DNA of 61,513 bases from the NCBI GenBank assembly GCA_030692685.1, contig JAUXZO010000058.1, positions 1-61,513 on the forward strand. Direction: 5' to 3'. The notes below the pieces were generated by a model. It made no database searches. It saw only the letters and a list, made by a program, of their open reading frames with translations, and was not told the origin of the DNA. Made by a program: the position numbers and the translations under genes. This stretch comes from Acidovorax sp. (lineage in GTDB: Bacteria > Pseudomonadota > Gammaproteobacteria > Burkholderiales > Burkholderiaceae_C). Of this stretch, positions 36,872-46,600 are shown piece by piece (within the stretch, counting starts at the first letter, position 1; the number at the start of each line of letters is the position of its first letter).

Positions 36872-36902
36872 GCGGAGGGGCTCCCTCAAGGGGCCCTTTC
36901 GC
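36872..36902 (+). terminator. Candidate terminator hairpin after the collar gene
   Basis: GCGGAGGGGC (36872-36881) can pair with GCCCTTTCGC (36893-36902) over 10 bp with two G-U pairs and an 11-nt loop, 30 bp after the stop. There is no T-run, so efficiency is uncertain, but the position suits the end of the DUF6603 cluster. Confidence 0.35.
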
Positions 36903-36986
36903 AGGTTCAAGTCGTGTCGGGTTCGCTCGCCTGCAGCCTGGGCAGCACCTTATACAGGTCGATGCCTTCCTTGTTTTGCCGCGCCA

Positions 36987-37565
36987 TTGGTGAGCGAGGC
37001 AGTGGTTAGCACAGAGCGCCATTTGCGCATCGACCGGCTTCCCGATTCCGAGCACTCGCTGGCTCCCTTTCTGCAAGCACAGCTTAGTCTGCTGCATCAG
37101 CATGGCGCGGGTCTGTCCGCGACGGCGCTCGCCACTGCCATCGATGCAGCCTCCAGTCGGGCACTGACCTGCCTGCGGGAGGCGGCGGGCTTGGCTACGC
37201 ACGGCCCTGGCAACAACCCTAACGCATTCAGCCCTGGCCTTTTGACTGCCGCGCGCCAAGTTATGCGCACGCGCCTGCACCAGCAAGATCTGCAGGTGCA
37301 GCACATTGCGCAAGCCATCCACACTTCGCGCGCTCAGCTCTACCGCAGCTTTGCCGAGCAAGGAAGCAGTGTTTATGCCGAACTGCGAGAGATGCGCCTG
37401 CAAGCCGCGCGCCAGCATCTCGAGCGCAGCGTCGAGCCCATCAGCACGATTGCCTGGCGCTGCGGTTTCAGCACCCCGAGCACCTTCAGCCGGGTGTTTC
37501 GCTCACGCTTTGGCGCCACCCCACAGGAATGGCGCGCCGAGCGGGCCGGGGCGCCGCTTTTGTAG
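36987..37565 (+). CDS. AraC-family regulator, N-terminally shortened
   Basis: A 192-residue frame beginning at TTG. The C-terminal ~100 residues are a full AraC double helix-turn-helix: VQHIAQAIHTSRAQLYRSF and ISTIAWRCGFSTPSTFSRVF, then GATPQEWRAER. The first ~70 residues resemble the tail of an AraC-binding-like sensor domain. Full-length members are about 320 residues, so most of the ligand domain is missing and there is no strong ribosome-binding site. It may be a remnant, or a constitutive short regulator. It is upstream of the sulfation operon. Confidence 0.6.
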   Translation: MVSEAVVSTERHLRIDRLPDSEHSLAPFLQAQLSLLHQHGAGLSATALATAIDAASSRALTCLREAAGLATHGPGNNPNAFSPGLLTAARQVMRTRLHQQDLQVQHIAQAIHTSRAQLYRSFAEQGSSVYAELREMRLQAARQHLERSVEPISTIAWRCGFSTPSTFSRVFRSRFGATPQEWRAERAGAPLL

Positions 37566-38050
37566 TTCGCCCTGCTTTGTTGTTGCCTGGGTGCAACGGG
37601 CGCTGTGCCTGGCGTCTCCATTGCTGCGCACGGCGTCTCTGATTGCATCCACACGCCCGGGGCGCGCACCTGCGCGTTGCACCATCGACGCCACTGAGCA
37701 GCCATACGACGGCGCGAAACAGGAGGCCGTGACGCTGCAATTCCCCAGGGGTCAGCCGTCGGCAACGCAGCTTCTTTGTTTGTGCAACTCCTGAAATAGC
37801 GATAACGCCATGCTGGATTGCTGAATGACACTAAGCAAAAGACATGCGACAGCGGCTCCAACTTTATGCAATGGTGCGGGCGAGCGAACTCGCCGCAGAA
37901 TAAATAGCAGCCTTGGCATCTTTGATGTGTGCATGTGTCGCACAAAGGAACACCTGTCATATTTTTCTTGTGCGCCTGAGTGGATTCACTGATATTCGTG
38001 CTCAAACGCCACTGCACCCTTGTGATGCGTGCATTACCTCTACAGCTTTG
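37566..38050. other. Gene-free leader of the sulfation operon
   Basis: No gene is supported. A stable GC hairpin (GGCGAG at 37879-37884 with CTCGCC at 37889-37894, tetraloop CGAA) is followed by AT-rich DNA. The promoter of the downstream nine-gene operon must lie here or further left. Long minus-strand ORFs in this stretch have no family character. Confidence 0.35.
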
Positions 38051-38728
38051 ATGCCACCCAAAGATTTCAATCATCCGCACGCAGTCACCCCTCAGCCGTT
38101 CACCGTCAGTCGTGAAGACCGGGAGCAGTGGGCCGGGCACCGTGGGCGCGTGATCTGGTTCACAGGGCTGTCAGGGGCTGGAAAATCCACCCTGGCTAAT
38201 GCGCTGGAGGTGGAGCTTCACCGAACCGAGAAGCGCACTTACGTGCTCGACGGCGACAACATACGGCGCGGCCTTTGCAAGGACCTGGGGTTTTCAGATG
38301 CGGACCGCGTGGAAAACATGCGCAGAGTGGCAGAGGTGGCCCGCCTCTTTGTCGATGCGGGCGTTGTGGTTCTGGTCGCATTCATATCCCCGTTCCGCGC
38401 AGAGCGCCAGGCTGCGCGAGAACTGTTTGCCGACGGCGACTTCCTGGAGGTCTTCGTGGACGTACCGCTTGCGGTGGCGGAGCAACGCGACACCAAAGGC
38501 CTCTACCAAAAAGCGCGCAGCGGGGCCCTACCGCATCTGACGGGGATCGATTCACCCTATGAGTCCCCCACCGCTTCAGATCTGGCTCTGCGCACAGACC
38601 TGCTATCGATCGACGCCTGCGTGGAACGCCTGCTAGCACTTGTGGAGTGCTCGCCTCGTCACGGTTTGCCACCGCTTAGCAAGCGTGAGCTCCTACCACA
38701 TGCAGCTGACCGGGCACCTTTGGCATGA
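38051..38728 (+). CDS. cysC: Adenylylsulfate (APS) kinase
   Basis: A 225-residue kinase when started at the ATG at 38051; the frame is open 46 codons further but those residues do not match. It carries [19 protein letters not shown] (Walker A), [19 protein letters not shown] (APS-binding DGDN-R region), and [10 protein letters not shown], then FISPFRAER and [10 protein letters not shown]. It makes PAPS, the sulfonate donor for sulfotransferases. It heads an operon containing two sulfotransferases, so a dedicated PAPS supply is likely. The stop overlaps the next start (ATGA). Confidence 0.92.
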   Translation: MPPKDFNHPHAVTPQPFTVSREDREQWAGHRGRVIWFTGLSGAGKSTLANALEVELHRTEKRTYVLDGDNIRRGLCKDLGFSDADRVENMRRVAEVARLFVDAGVVVLVAFISPFRAERQAARELFADGDFLEVFVDVPLAVAEQRDTKGLYQKARSGALPHLTGIDSPYESPTASDLALRTDLLSIDACVERLLALVECSPRHGLPPLSKRELLPHAADRAPLA

Positions 38729-39363
38729 GCATGCCTTGCGACGTCCACAGCGCACCCACTGATGGTCACACGTTGCGCGGGCCGCTTTTTTCGCGTCTGG
38801 ATATTCCCGTGCCGATAGCATCGGTGCAGGGCGAAGTCTCGCAACTGATGGCAGGGGACTGGCTGCCGCATGTGAACCGCGGCGGCTACGACGGTGGGTG
38901 GGATGTGATGCCGCTACGCTGCCAAATGCAGCATGTCACGGCACATCCAATCCTTCAAGGTTTTTCCTTGGCCTCATTGACTGACGATTGGGCTGATTTG
39001 CCGGCGCTGCAGCCATGCATTTCCATTCGACAGCTGCTGGCCCACCTGAAGTGCCCGCTCAAGTCAGTGCGTCTGATGCGGCTGCACGCGGGCGCCAGCA
39101 TCCGGTCCCACCGGGATAACGGCCTTCACCTGGGGGCCGGCGAGGCACGCTTACACGTTCCCGTGTGGACAAACCCTGACGTGCACTTCGTCGTCGCGGG
39201 CCACGAGGTGCCCATGCGCGAAGGCGAGTTCTGGTATTTTAATGCCGACGAGGAGCACGAAGTCGTCAATCAAAGCCATGCACCGCGCACCCATCTGGTG
39301 ATGGACTGCGTGGCCACCCCGTGGCTCGTGCAACGCATACAGGAGGGCGCGTCCCATGCTTGA
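38725..39363 (+). CDS. Aspartyl/asparaginyl beta-hydroxylase-like protein
   Basis: A 212-residue protein with the double-stranded beta-helix pattern of 2-oxoglutarate/Fe(II) aspartyl/asparaginyl beta-hydroxylases: [10 protein letters not shown] (HxD iron ligands), [32 protein letters not shown] with the distal His, then RTHLVMDC. It may hydroxylate Asp/Asn residues in a partner protein or peptide. It is joined to cysC by ATGA and to the next gene by an 8-bp overlap, so it is part of a strictly co-translated set. A possible substrate is one of the collar or surface proteins of the operon. Confidence 0.82.
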   Translation: MSMPCDVHSAPTDGHTLRGPLFSRLDIPVPIASVQGEVSQLMAGDWLPHVNRGGYDGGWDVMPLRCQMQHVTAHPILQGFSLASLTDDWADLPALQPCISIRQLLAHLKCPLKSVRLMRLHAGASIRSHRDNGLHLGAGEARLHVPVWTNPDVHFVVAGHEVPMREGEFWYFNADEEHEVVNQSHAPRTHLVMDCVATPWLVQRIQEGASHA

Positions 39364-40525
39364 GCTGCGGCAGTCCTACCACGCACTGCTTTGCTCTCCA
39401 GCACAGCTGGCGCTTTGCCGGCAGGCGCGATCGTTGGCGGACTTGCTGGCAGCGCTGCGTACTCTGTGGGGCGTTGCCGAAGCAAATGACACCGCGCTAC
39501 TGCAAGCCATCGATGCGCTGAATCGCGAAACCCTCCCCGACGACGTAGCTGGCGACATGGCCGGGATCTGGCTGCCCCGACTCTACCGCCTGCGCAGCCA
39601 GCGTTTGCAGTGGTGCTTGCCTGATGGCCCTGCAACCGAGCCATTTCACGACGAGTACCTCATCCGCTGCTGGCAAAGCACGACACTCAACCAGCTGATC
39701 ACGCCCACAACGGCCGTGCAGTCATTGGCCGCCTGTGCCGGGCGGGTGCCCAAGGCTCAGCCCGCCGGTTTCATTTTTCACCTTTCGCGGTGCGGCTCCA
39801 CACTGCTGTCGGGCTGCCTGTCAGAGTTGGATGATGCAGTGGTGTTTTCAGAGTCCCCCGTGCTCACCGAGGTGCTGGTGGACCCTGCACTCAGTCCGCG
39901 GGACAAGCGGGCGCTTGTCCAGTGCCTGATCGACCTGAAAGCGAGCCTTTTTCCAGGCCGCCGCGTGGTCGTCAAATGGAATGCGTGGGACATCTTTCAG
40001 TGGGCCCTGCTGCGCGACATCTACCCAGCCGTCCCAGTGGTAGCGCTGTTGCGGGACCCGGTGGAGATCCTGGCCTCCCACCACGCGCTGGCGGGTCGGC
40101 ATATGTCGGGTGACCCTTCTTTGGCCTGCGTTGCTCCGGTGTTCTCGACGTCCAGGGCAGCCTCTGTGCTTGATCACCGTATCGGCGTACTCGAAGGGTT
40201 GCTGCAGGCAATGGGGGCTCTCGAAGAGTCGCCCACCCTCGCCCGCATTGACTATTCACAGTTGCACGGCGAGGCCATCCGACAGGTTGCCTCGATGTTT
40301 GGCCTGCGCTGCCCCGCGGAGGGATGGTTGCGCATGGAGCAGCGCATGCAAAGCAACGCCAAGTTGCCGGGCACCCGCTTCGAGCCGGACCGCGCCCGTA
40401 AGGCGGCGGTCTTCAGTGCGGTCGAGGGACAGATTATTCGACAGCGACTGTATGCATTGCACAGGGCGTTGGTACCGCAGCCAGATCAGCGCATGCCCCT
40501 ATCGGAGGCGCTACATGCGTTGTGA
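39356..40525 (+). CDS. Sulfotransferase-family protein
   Basis: A 389-residue protein. After ~130 residues of unknown function it has FHLSRCGSTLLSGCLS, the 5'-phosphosulfate-binding loop of sulfotransferases, and later VVVKWNAWDIFQ and VVALLRDPVEIL (3'-phosphate site, R-D-P). This fold transfers sulfonate from PAPS to hydroxyl or amine groups; some members are inactive or glycan kinase-like. The N-terminal extension may bind the acceptor. The overlap with both neighbours is 8 and 11 bp. Confidence 0.8.
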   Translation: MLELRQSYHALLCSPAQLALCRQARSLADLLAALRTLWGVAEANDTALLQAIDALNRETLPDDVAGDMAGIWLPRLYRLRSQRLQWCLPDGPATEPFHDEYLIRCWQSTTLNQLITPTTAVQSLAACAGRVPKAQPAGFIFHLSRCGSTLLSGCLSELDDAVVFSESPVLTEVLVDPALSPRDKRALVQCLIDLKASLFPGRRVVVKWNAWDIFQWALLRDIYPAVPVVALLRDPVEILASHHALAGRHMSGDPSLACVAPVFSTSRAASVLDHRIGVLEGLLQAMGALEESPTLARIDYSQLHGEAIRQVASMFGLRCPAEGWLRMEQRMQSNAKLPGTRFEPDRARKAAVFSAVEGQIIRQRLYALHRALVPQPDQRMPLSEALHAL

Positions 40526-41072
40526 CATCAACAGCGCGACGCCCGTGCGCACCCGCCAAAGCCATCCTGAGGACGCTGCCTTTCTGTCTGCGCTGTTCGC
40601 AGCGAACTGCACGCACCTTCATGCACTGGGCCTGCCAACCGCAGCCCTGGATGCGATGGTTGTACAGCAATACGCCTTTCGGCAGGCCGACTACCACCGC
40701 CGTTTCCCCTCGGCCAAGACGCTCATCGCGCTGGTAGATGAGACGCCAGTTGGCCAAATGATGGTCCACGACGACGGCACCGTCCTTCACATTGTCGACG
40801 TCGCGGTAGCGCCATCCCTGCGCGGACGAGGATACGGCGCGGCTTTGGTCCGGCAAGTTCAAACCCAGGCAGGCAGGGATCGTCGTCAAGGGGTCACTTT
40901 GTCTGTGGACCCTGAGAACCGAAGGGCCCTGCGCTTGTACCTTGCGCTGGGGTTCGAGACGGTGGAAACGCACCCGGTTCAATGGCACATGGCCTGGCGC
41001 CCCGGCACGTCTGCTGTGCGCGAAGCAGCGTACACAGCCCCCTTGTCAATCTTCCCCACCACGAAAGGCTGA
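40515..41072 (+). CDS. GNAT-family N-acetyltransferase
   Basis: A 185-residue protein started at the ATG at 40515, overlapping the sulfotransferase stop by 11 bp. The GNAT core is clear: HIVDVAVAPSLRGRGYGAALV (motif A with RGxGxG/A acetyl-CoA loop) and SLxVDPENRRALRLYLALGFE (motif B). The substrate is unknown. A role in capping an amine on the product, or N-terminal acetylation of a protein of this operon, is possible. The collar gene begins 4 bp downstream. Confidence 0.85.
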   Translation: MRCDINSATPVRTRQSHPEDAAFLSALFAANCTHLHALGLPTAALDAMVVQQYAFRQADYHRRFPSAKTLIALVDETPVGQMMVHDDGTVLHIVDVAVAPSLRGRGYGAALVRQVQTQAGRDRRQGVTLSVDPENRRALRLYLALGFETVETHPVQWHMAWRPGTSAVREAAYTAPLSIFPTTKG

Positions 41073-41076
41073 AACG

Positions 41077-41595
41077 ATGGCAACTCCTTACCTTGGCGAG
41101 ATCCGCCTGCTGCCTTATGACTGGCCCCCCAAGGGCTGGATGCTGTGCCAAGGGCAGACGCTCGCCGTCAGCAGCAACCAGGCCTTGTTTTCCTTGCTTG
41201 GCGCCACCTATGGGGGAAACGGCTCCACCACTTTTCAGTTGCCGGATCTGCGCGGACGGTCGATCCGCCATGCCACGCAGGACGAGCCACTGGGCACGGT
41301 GGGGGGACAGGAGTCGGTTACGCTGACGTCGGGCCAGATGCCTGAACACAGTCATAGCTTGATGGCCAGCACCGGCAATGGCAACACCCCCGCATTCGCT
41401 GATGCCGCTGTGGCCTGCGCGGTGGTAGGAGCCAACCCTGCCAGCCTGTACGCAGACGACACGAGCCCTTTGCAGGCACTGGCGCCGGACTCTGTGGGAA
41501 CACAAGGCGCAAGCCAACCGCATGACAACTGTCAGCCCTCGCTGGTGATGAACTACTGCATCGCCATCTCCGGGATTTTCCCTTCTCGCAACTGA
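41077..41595 (+). CDS. Tail-collar (MdpB-like) protein 1
   Basis: A 172-residue protein of the short collar family sometimes called microcystin-dependent proteins. The pattern is YLGEIRLLPYDWPPKGWMLC, then QALFSLLGATYGG, FQLPDLRGRS, a PEHSHS histidine turn, and a C-terminal NYCIAISGIFPSRN. It is first of three paralogues in a row (gap 18 bp). Such proteins are often found in sets of three outside phages. Trimeric fibre-tip or lectin-like function is likely; the partner is not known. Confidence 0.9.
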   Translation: MATPYLGEIRLLPYDWPPKGWMLCQGQTLAVSSNQALFSLLGATYGGNGSTTFQLPDLRGRSIRHATQDEPLGTVGGQESVTLTSGQMPEHSHSLMASTGNGNTPAFADAAVACAVVGANPASLYADDTSPLQALAPDSVGTQGASQPHDNCQPSLVMNYCIAISGIFPSRN

Positions 41596-41613
41596 CTCAC
41601 TGAGAGACCGATC

Positions 41614-42141
41614 ATGGATTCCTATATCGGAGATATCCGTCTTTTTGCCGGAAATTACGCGCCCCGGGGCTGGTTGCTGTGCAATGGTGCTGTGCTCAAC
41701 ATCAGCGAGTACGACATGCTGTTCACGCTCATCGGCACGGCCTACGGAGGAGACGGGCAGAACACCTTTGCGGTACCGGACCTGCGCGGGCGGGTGCCGG
41801 TGGGGCAGGGGGCAGGGCGCGGCTTGAGCCCGCGGGTGCTGTCGCAAATGTACGGTAGCGAGAGCGTCACGTTGCTCACTGCACAGTTGCCGCAGCATAG
41901 CCACACTCTCAATGCCACCACGGCGGCCGCGACGAGCGCAAAACCGCCCGGGATGCTGCTGGCGCAAACCGGCGTGGACAACCTCTACGGTCCCTTGCCC
42001 ACCAGCGGCCCGCTGCCGCAAACCATGGCAGCAAGTACCGTGTCGGCCACTGGCGGCAACCAGGCACACGCCAACATCATGCCCAGCATGGCAATGAACT
42101 ACATCATTGCGTTTGCAGGCGTTTTCCCAGCCCGCAACTGA
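41614..42141 (+). CDS. Tail-collar (MdpB-like) protein 2
   Basis: A 175-residue paralogue of its neighbours: YIGDIRLFAGNYAPRGWLLC, then MLFTLIGTAYGGDG, FAVPDLRGRVPVGQG, LPQHSHTL and NYIIAFAGVFPARN. Gaps are 18 bp upstream and 15 bp downstream. The three paralogues differ strongly in their middle parts, which suggests hetero-oligomerisation or different ligands rather than recent duplication. Confidence 0.9.
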   Translation: MDSYIGDIRLFAGNYAPRGWLLCNGAVLNISEYDMLFTLIGTAYGGDGQNTFAVPDLRGRVPVGQGAGRGLSPRVLSQMYGSESVTLLTAQLPQHSHTLNATTAAATSAKPPGMLLAQTGVDNLYGPLPTSGPLPQTMAASTVSATGGNQAHANIMPSMAMNYIIAFAGVFPARN

Positions 42142-42156
42142 ACAAGGAAAGACTGT

Positions 42157-42693
42157 ATGGAACAGTTCATCGGAGAGATAAGGGCATTTCCCTTCAGCTT
42201 CCCGCCCAAGAACTGGGCCTATTGCAATGGTCAAATTATGACCATAGCTAGCAATACGACCCTATTCTCCATTCTGGGAACGACCTATGGGGGAGATGGC
42301 AAAACCACGTTTGCTCTGCCCAATTTGCTAAGCCGCGTGGTGGTAGCCCCCGGCCAGGGCCCAGGCCTCAGCAAATGGGACTTGGGGGAAATGGTCGGGA
42401 CGGACAGCGTCACGCTGATGCCGACCGACATACCACTGCATAACCATCTCATCACCGGCATGAACAATGCAGGCTCTGAGCCGGCGCCCAAAGGCGACTG
42501 CTATCTGAGCCGCGACGTGCGCGGAGGCAGTGGTGTCATCCAGTACATGCAAACGGGTGCCACGCCTTCCACGCCAATGTCATCCAACAGCCTGGGCGTC
42601 AACGGCGGGACGCAGTCCCACGAGAATCGCCAGCCATTTCTGGTGCTGAGATACTGCATCGCTACGTACGGTGATTTCCCTCCCCGCAACTGA
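42157..42693 (+). CDS. Tail-collar (MdpB-like) protein 3
   Basis: A 178-residue third collar paralogue: FIGEIRAFPFSFPPKNWAYC, TLFSILGTTYGGDG, FALPNLLSRVVVAPG, IPLHNHL and RYCIATYGDFPPRN. The middle RGR of the other two is replaced by LSR. It is followed by a 54-bp gap containing a GC-rich stem-loop, the only notable gap inside the operon. Confidence 0.9.
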   Translation: MEQFIGEIRAFPFSFPPKNWAYCNGQIMTIASNTTLFSILGTTYGGDGKTTFALPNLLSRVVVAPGQGPGLSKWDLGEMVGTDSVTLMPTDIPLHNHLITGMNNAGSEPAPKGDCYLSRDVRGGSGVIQYMQTGATPSTPMSSNSLGVNGGTQSHENRQPFLVLRYCIATYGDFPPRN

Positions 42694-42703
42694 AGCTGTC
42701 CCC

Positions 42704-42731
42704 GCGCGCCGTGGCAACCTCCAGGGCGCGC
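42704..42731 (+). other. GC-rich stem-loop inside the sulfation operon
   Basis: GCGCGCC (42704-42710) and GGCGCGC (42725-42731) form a 7-bp stem with a 14-nt loop in the gap between the third collar gene and the second sulfotransferase. It might set relative expression by partial termination or RNA processing. Confidence 0.3.
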
Positions 42732-42747
42732 ACATGACCCGATTCAC

Positions 42748-43605
42748 ATGCTCCACTCACTGCACTTCATTTCAGGCCTTCCCCGTTCGGGCTCCACTTT
42801 GTTGGCCGGCATCCTGCGCCAGAATCCGCGCTTTCACGCGGCCATGAGCAGCCCCGTGGCAGGGCTAGTCAACGGTGTGCTGGAGCAGATGGGGGCAGGC
42901 AGCGAGTCGTATTCCTTTTTCGACACGGCTAAGCGCAAGGCCATCTGTCGCGCGCTGATCGACGCTTACTACGCAGACAAGACAGCGCCCGTTGTTTTTG
43001 ATACCAACCGTCAGTGGACGGCCCGCATGCACCAGCTCGCCGAGTTGGTGGACGGCTTTAAGATGATCTGCTGCGTGCGAAACCCCGCATGGGTGATGGA
43101 CAGCTTCGAAATCATCCACCGCAAGAATCCGTTCGACTACAGCCGCATGTACAGCGCAGGTGGAAGGCAGACGGTGTACTCGCGCTGCGAGGTCATGATG
43201 TCTGCTGGCGGTCCTGTAGGCAGCGCCTGGACAGCACTCAAGGAAGCCTACTATGGCGAGTTCTCCGACCGGCTTTTGCTGGTGGACTACGACCTTCTTA
43301 CGCAGCACCCCCAACGCACCCTGGAGCTGATCTACCGTTTTCTCGGCGAGGACTCGTTCCAACATGACTTCGACAACGTCGAGTATTCCGAGAACGAGTT
43401 CGACCAGAACATCGGCGTCAAAGGTCTGCACGACGTCAGAAAGAAGGTCGCTTTCAAGCAAAGACGCAGCATCCTGCCGCCGGATCTGTTTGCCAAGTAC
43501 CAAGACATGGACTTCTGGCAAGATCAGACCGGTACCGCTGCGAGCATCGTCGCCCCGCGCCGCGCCCCTGTTCAGAACGCGCACATCACCAAGGACACCC
43601 CATGA
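42748..43605 (+). CDS. Sulfotransferase
   Basis: A 285-residue protein with FISGLPRSGSTLLAGILRQN at the N-terminus, the canonical PAPS-binding loop, and MICCVRNPAWVMDSFE for the 3'-phosphate site. A YDLLTQHP stretch and IYRFLGED near the end are typical of the Sulfotransfer family. It differs clearly from the first sulfotransferase, so two acceptor sites or two steps are plausible. Its stop overlaps the start of the giant surface protein (ATGA), which suggests that the surface protein is an acceptor or is assembled with it. Confidence 0.88.
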   Translation: MLHSLHFISGLPRSGSTLLAGILRQNPRFHAAMSSPVAGLVNGVLEQMGAGSESYSFFDTAKRKAICRALIDAYYADKTAPVVFDTNRQWTARMHQLAELVDGFKMICCVRNPAWVMDSFEIIHRKNPFDYSRMYSAGGRQTVYSRCEVMMSAGGPVGSAWTALKEAYYGEFSDRLLLVDYDLLTQHPQRTLELIYRFLGEDSFQHDFDNVEYSENEFDQNIGVKGLHDVRKKVAFKQRRSILPPDLFAKYQDMDFWQDQTGTAASIVAPRRAPVQNAHITKDTP

Positions 43606-46600
43606 ACCGCGCCCTGCTCAGCGGCCTTTCCACGCTGCTGTTCCCCTTTGCAGCCCATGCCGCGGCCACCTCGGCTGGGGGCTACCTGATGCGTGGTGGC
43701 TACCAGCCGCGCAGCCATGCGCGTCTGCAAACAGATGCCTTGAGCCCCGTCATCACAGCCCCTCAGAAATCCAAGCCATCGGTCCGTCATGCCGCTGCGC
43801 TGACTGACGTAGCCACTCTAGATATCCTCCAACAGTCGGTGGCCACCGAACTGGTGGTCATCGACGGCTCCGTCGCCGACAAGGCCACGCTGTACCGGGG
43901 CCTCAAGCCCGGCGTGGTGGCCGTGGAAATCGACCCGTCAATGCCTGGCCTGCCGCAGTTGGCCGATGCCTTGCGCGGCCATCGCAACCTAGCGGCCATC
44001 CACGTGGTCTCGCACGCCAGCGCGGGCGTGCTGCTGCTGGGCAACAGCCGCATCACGCCCGACAACGCCCACGAGGAGTTGGCTGCGCTGTCCACATTGC
44101 GCCAGGCCGTACGCCCTGGTGCAGACCTGCTGTTCTATGGCTGTGACCTGGCCGCCAGTATCGAAGGCGGTGTGTTGCTGGACATCGTTCAGCAACACAC
44201 CAGCCTTGATATTGCCGCATCGAGCAATCTGACCGGCAGCACTGCACTGGGGGGCGACTGGGACCTGGAATTCCAACGCGGAAACATCGAAAGCACCTTG
44301 GCGTTCTCTGACAAAGCGCTCAGGGATTTCTCGAATGTGCTGGTGGCTGGTAATGGGACCAAGAACTTCGCAGGCTGGTCAGGCAGTGGAAGCGCGCAGC
44401 TCTCCACCACTGATTTCCGCTTGACGGCCAAAGACGGAGCGGGTACTCCGCAAAACGTAGGTATCTACTCGCCCGGGCTGGCCTACATGCTCAATGGCGT
44501 CGGTCAGCCTAATCACTATCTTTACCTTCGAGCCGACGGGACCAACACCACGGCGTTCGAGTTGCTCGGCCTCGAAAGCGGTGAGGCCCCAGCGTATACG
44601 ACGGAGTTCACCAACGTCCGCATCGTTGGGTATCCGCACAATGGGGGCGCTGCGGTGACATCGACCGCGCTGTCAGGGTCTTCAGGCAACCAGACATTCT
44701 CTTTCGGAGCTGGACAACTGGGCGCTTTCACCGGCGTCAAACTGAAGGGCTTCAAGCTCTTTTTTGATTGCGCCAGTGCCTGCAACAACTCGGCAACCGA
44801 CTACCCTGCATTCTTTGAATTTCGCAATTTCACTATTGCCAACGCCATCAACACGCCGCCACCACCAACGGTGACAAACGGTGCCATCAGCATCTCTGGC
44901 GCAACCGGCACCGGTGGCGCCTACAAGATCGGCGACACGGTCACCGCCACCTGGAACAACACAGCCGGGGTGGGGGGCGACAACAACAGCGGCATCTCTG
45001 GCGTGACCGTGGATTTCAGCCAGTTCGGCGGCGGCGCCGCGGTGGCGGCAACAAACAGCAGCGGCACGTGGACAGCTACCCACACCATCACGGCAGGCTC
45101 CATCGACCTCAACAACCGCAACGTTAGCGTCACCGCCACCAACGCTGACGGCAGCACCACCACGGCCGACACCACCAATGCCGTCGTTGATAGCATCGCC
45201 CCCACCGTCACGGACGGAAGCATCAATATCAGCGGCGGCTCGGGCACTGGCGGTGCCTACAGAATCGGCGACACCGTCACAGCTACCTGGAACAACACAG
45301 CGGGCGGGGACAACAACAGCGACCCCATCAGCAGTGTGGCCGTGAACTTCACCCAGTTTGGCGGCGGCGCCGCGGTGGCTGCAACCAATAGCAGCGGCAC
45401 CTGGACGGCCACCTACACCATAGTGGCAGGCGCTGTCGCGGCAACCAACCTCAACGTTGCGGTCACCGCAATAGACAACGCCGGCAACACCAATACAGCC
45501 AGCGACAGCACCAACGCCACGGCCGACAACATCGCACCATCCGTCAGCAGCATCGTCGTGAGCGGCTCGCCCGGCAGTGGCGACACCAGCATGGCTTTCA
45601 CGGTGAATTTCAACGAGCTTGTCGGCAATGTGTCGACCGACGACTTCACGCTCGTAGGTACGGGCTCGGCCTCCGGCAGCATCGCCAGCGTGTCCGCCAG
45701 CTCTGGGTCGTCTGTCAACGTGAACGTTAGCGGCATCAGCGGCACAGGCACGCTCAAGATCAATCTGAATGGAGGCACCAATATCGTCGACGGCGTTGGC
45801 AACTCCGTGCCTGGGTACAGCAGCGGCAGCACGCACACGGTGAGCATCCTCACCGCTCCTGGCGCCCCTACCATCGGCACAGCCACGCCGGGCGATGCGC
45901 AGGCGAGCGTGACCTTCACCGCACCGGGCAATAACGGCGGCTCGGCCATCACCACCTACACCGCCACTGCCAATCCGGGTGGGGCCTTTGGCACGTGCGC
46001 CGGACCGGCGGCCTGTACCGCGACCGTGACCGGGCTGAACAACGGCACGCCCTACACGTTCACGGTGACGGCCACCAATGCCATTGGCACCAGCGTGGCG
46101 TCCGGAGCGTCCAACGCTGCAACGCCCAAGGGCAACCAAACCATCACTTTTGCCAACCCCGGCGCTCGGAACTTTGGAACCGCGCCCACGCTGTCAGCCA
46201 CCGCCTCTTCCAGCTTGGCACCGACGTTCTCCTCGTCCACCACAGGCGTTTGCACGATCACCAGTGGTGGCACGCTGACCTTTGTGACGGCTGGCTCATG
46301 CACGATTGATGCGGACCAGGGGGGCAACGGCGTATGGAATGCAGCCCCGACGGTTACCCAGTCCTTCACCGTGAACGCTGTCGTGCCTGGCGCTCCCACC
46401 ATCGGCACGGCCACTGCAGGTGACACCCAGGCCACGGTGACCTTCACTGGACCCGCTTTCACGGGCGGCGCCGCCATCATCGCTAGCGGCTACACCGTGA
46501 CTGCCAATCCGGGTGGCGCCACGGCCACGGGCTCCAATTCGCCCATCACCGTGACCGGCCTGACGAACGGGCTTGCCTATACGTTCACCGTCACCGCGAC

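Noticed and set aside
37373..38140. 255-codon minus-strand ORF between the AraC gene and cysC
   Set aside because: Overlaps both genes on the other strand and shows no family pattern.
35421..42693. A prophage carrying the collar proteins
   Set aside because: No capsid, terminase, portal, tail-tube, integrase or lysis gene is present around the four collar proteins.
44682..46139. 485-codon minus-strand ORF opposite the giant surface protein
   Set aside because: It lies entirely antisense to Ig and FN3 repeats whose plus-strand translation is clear.
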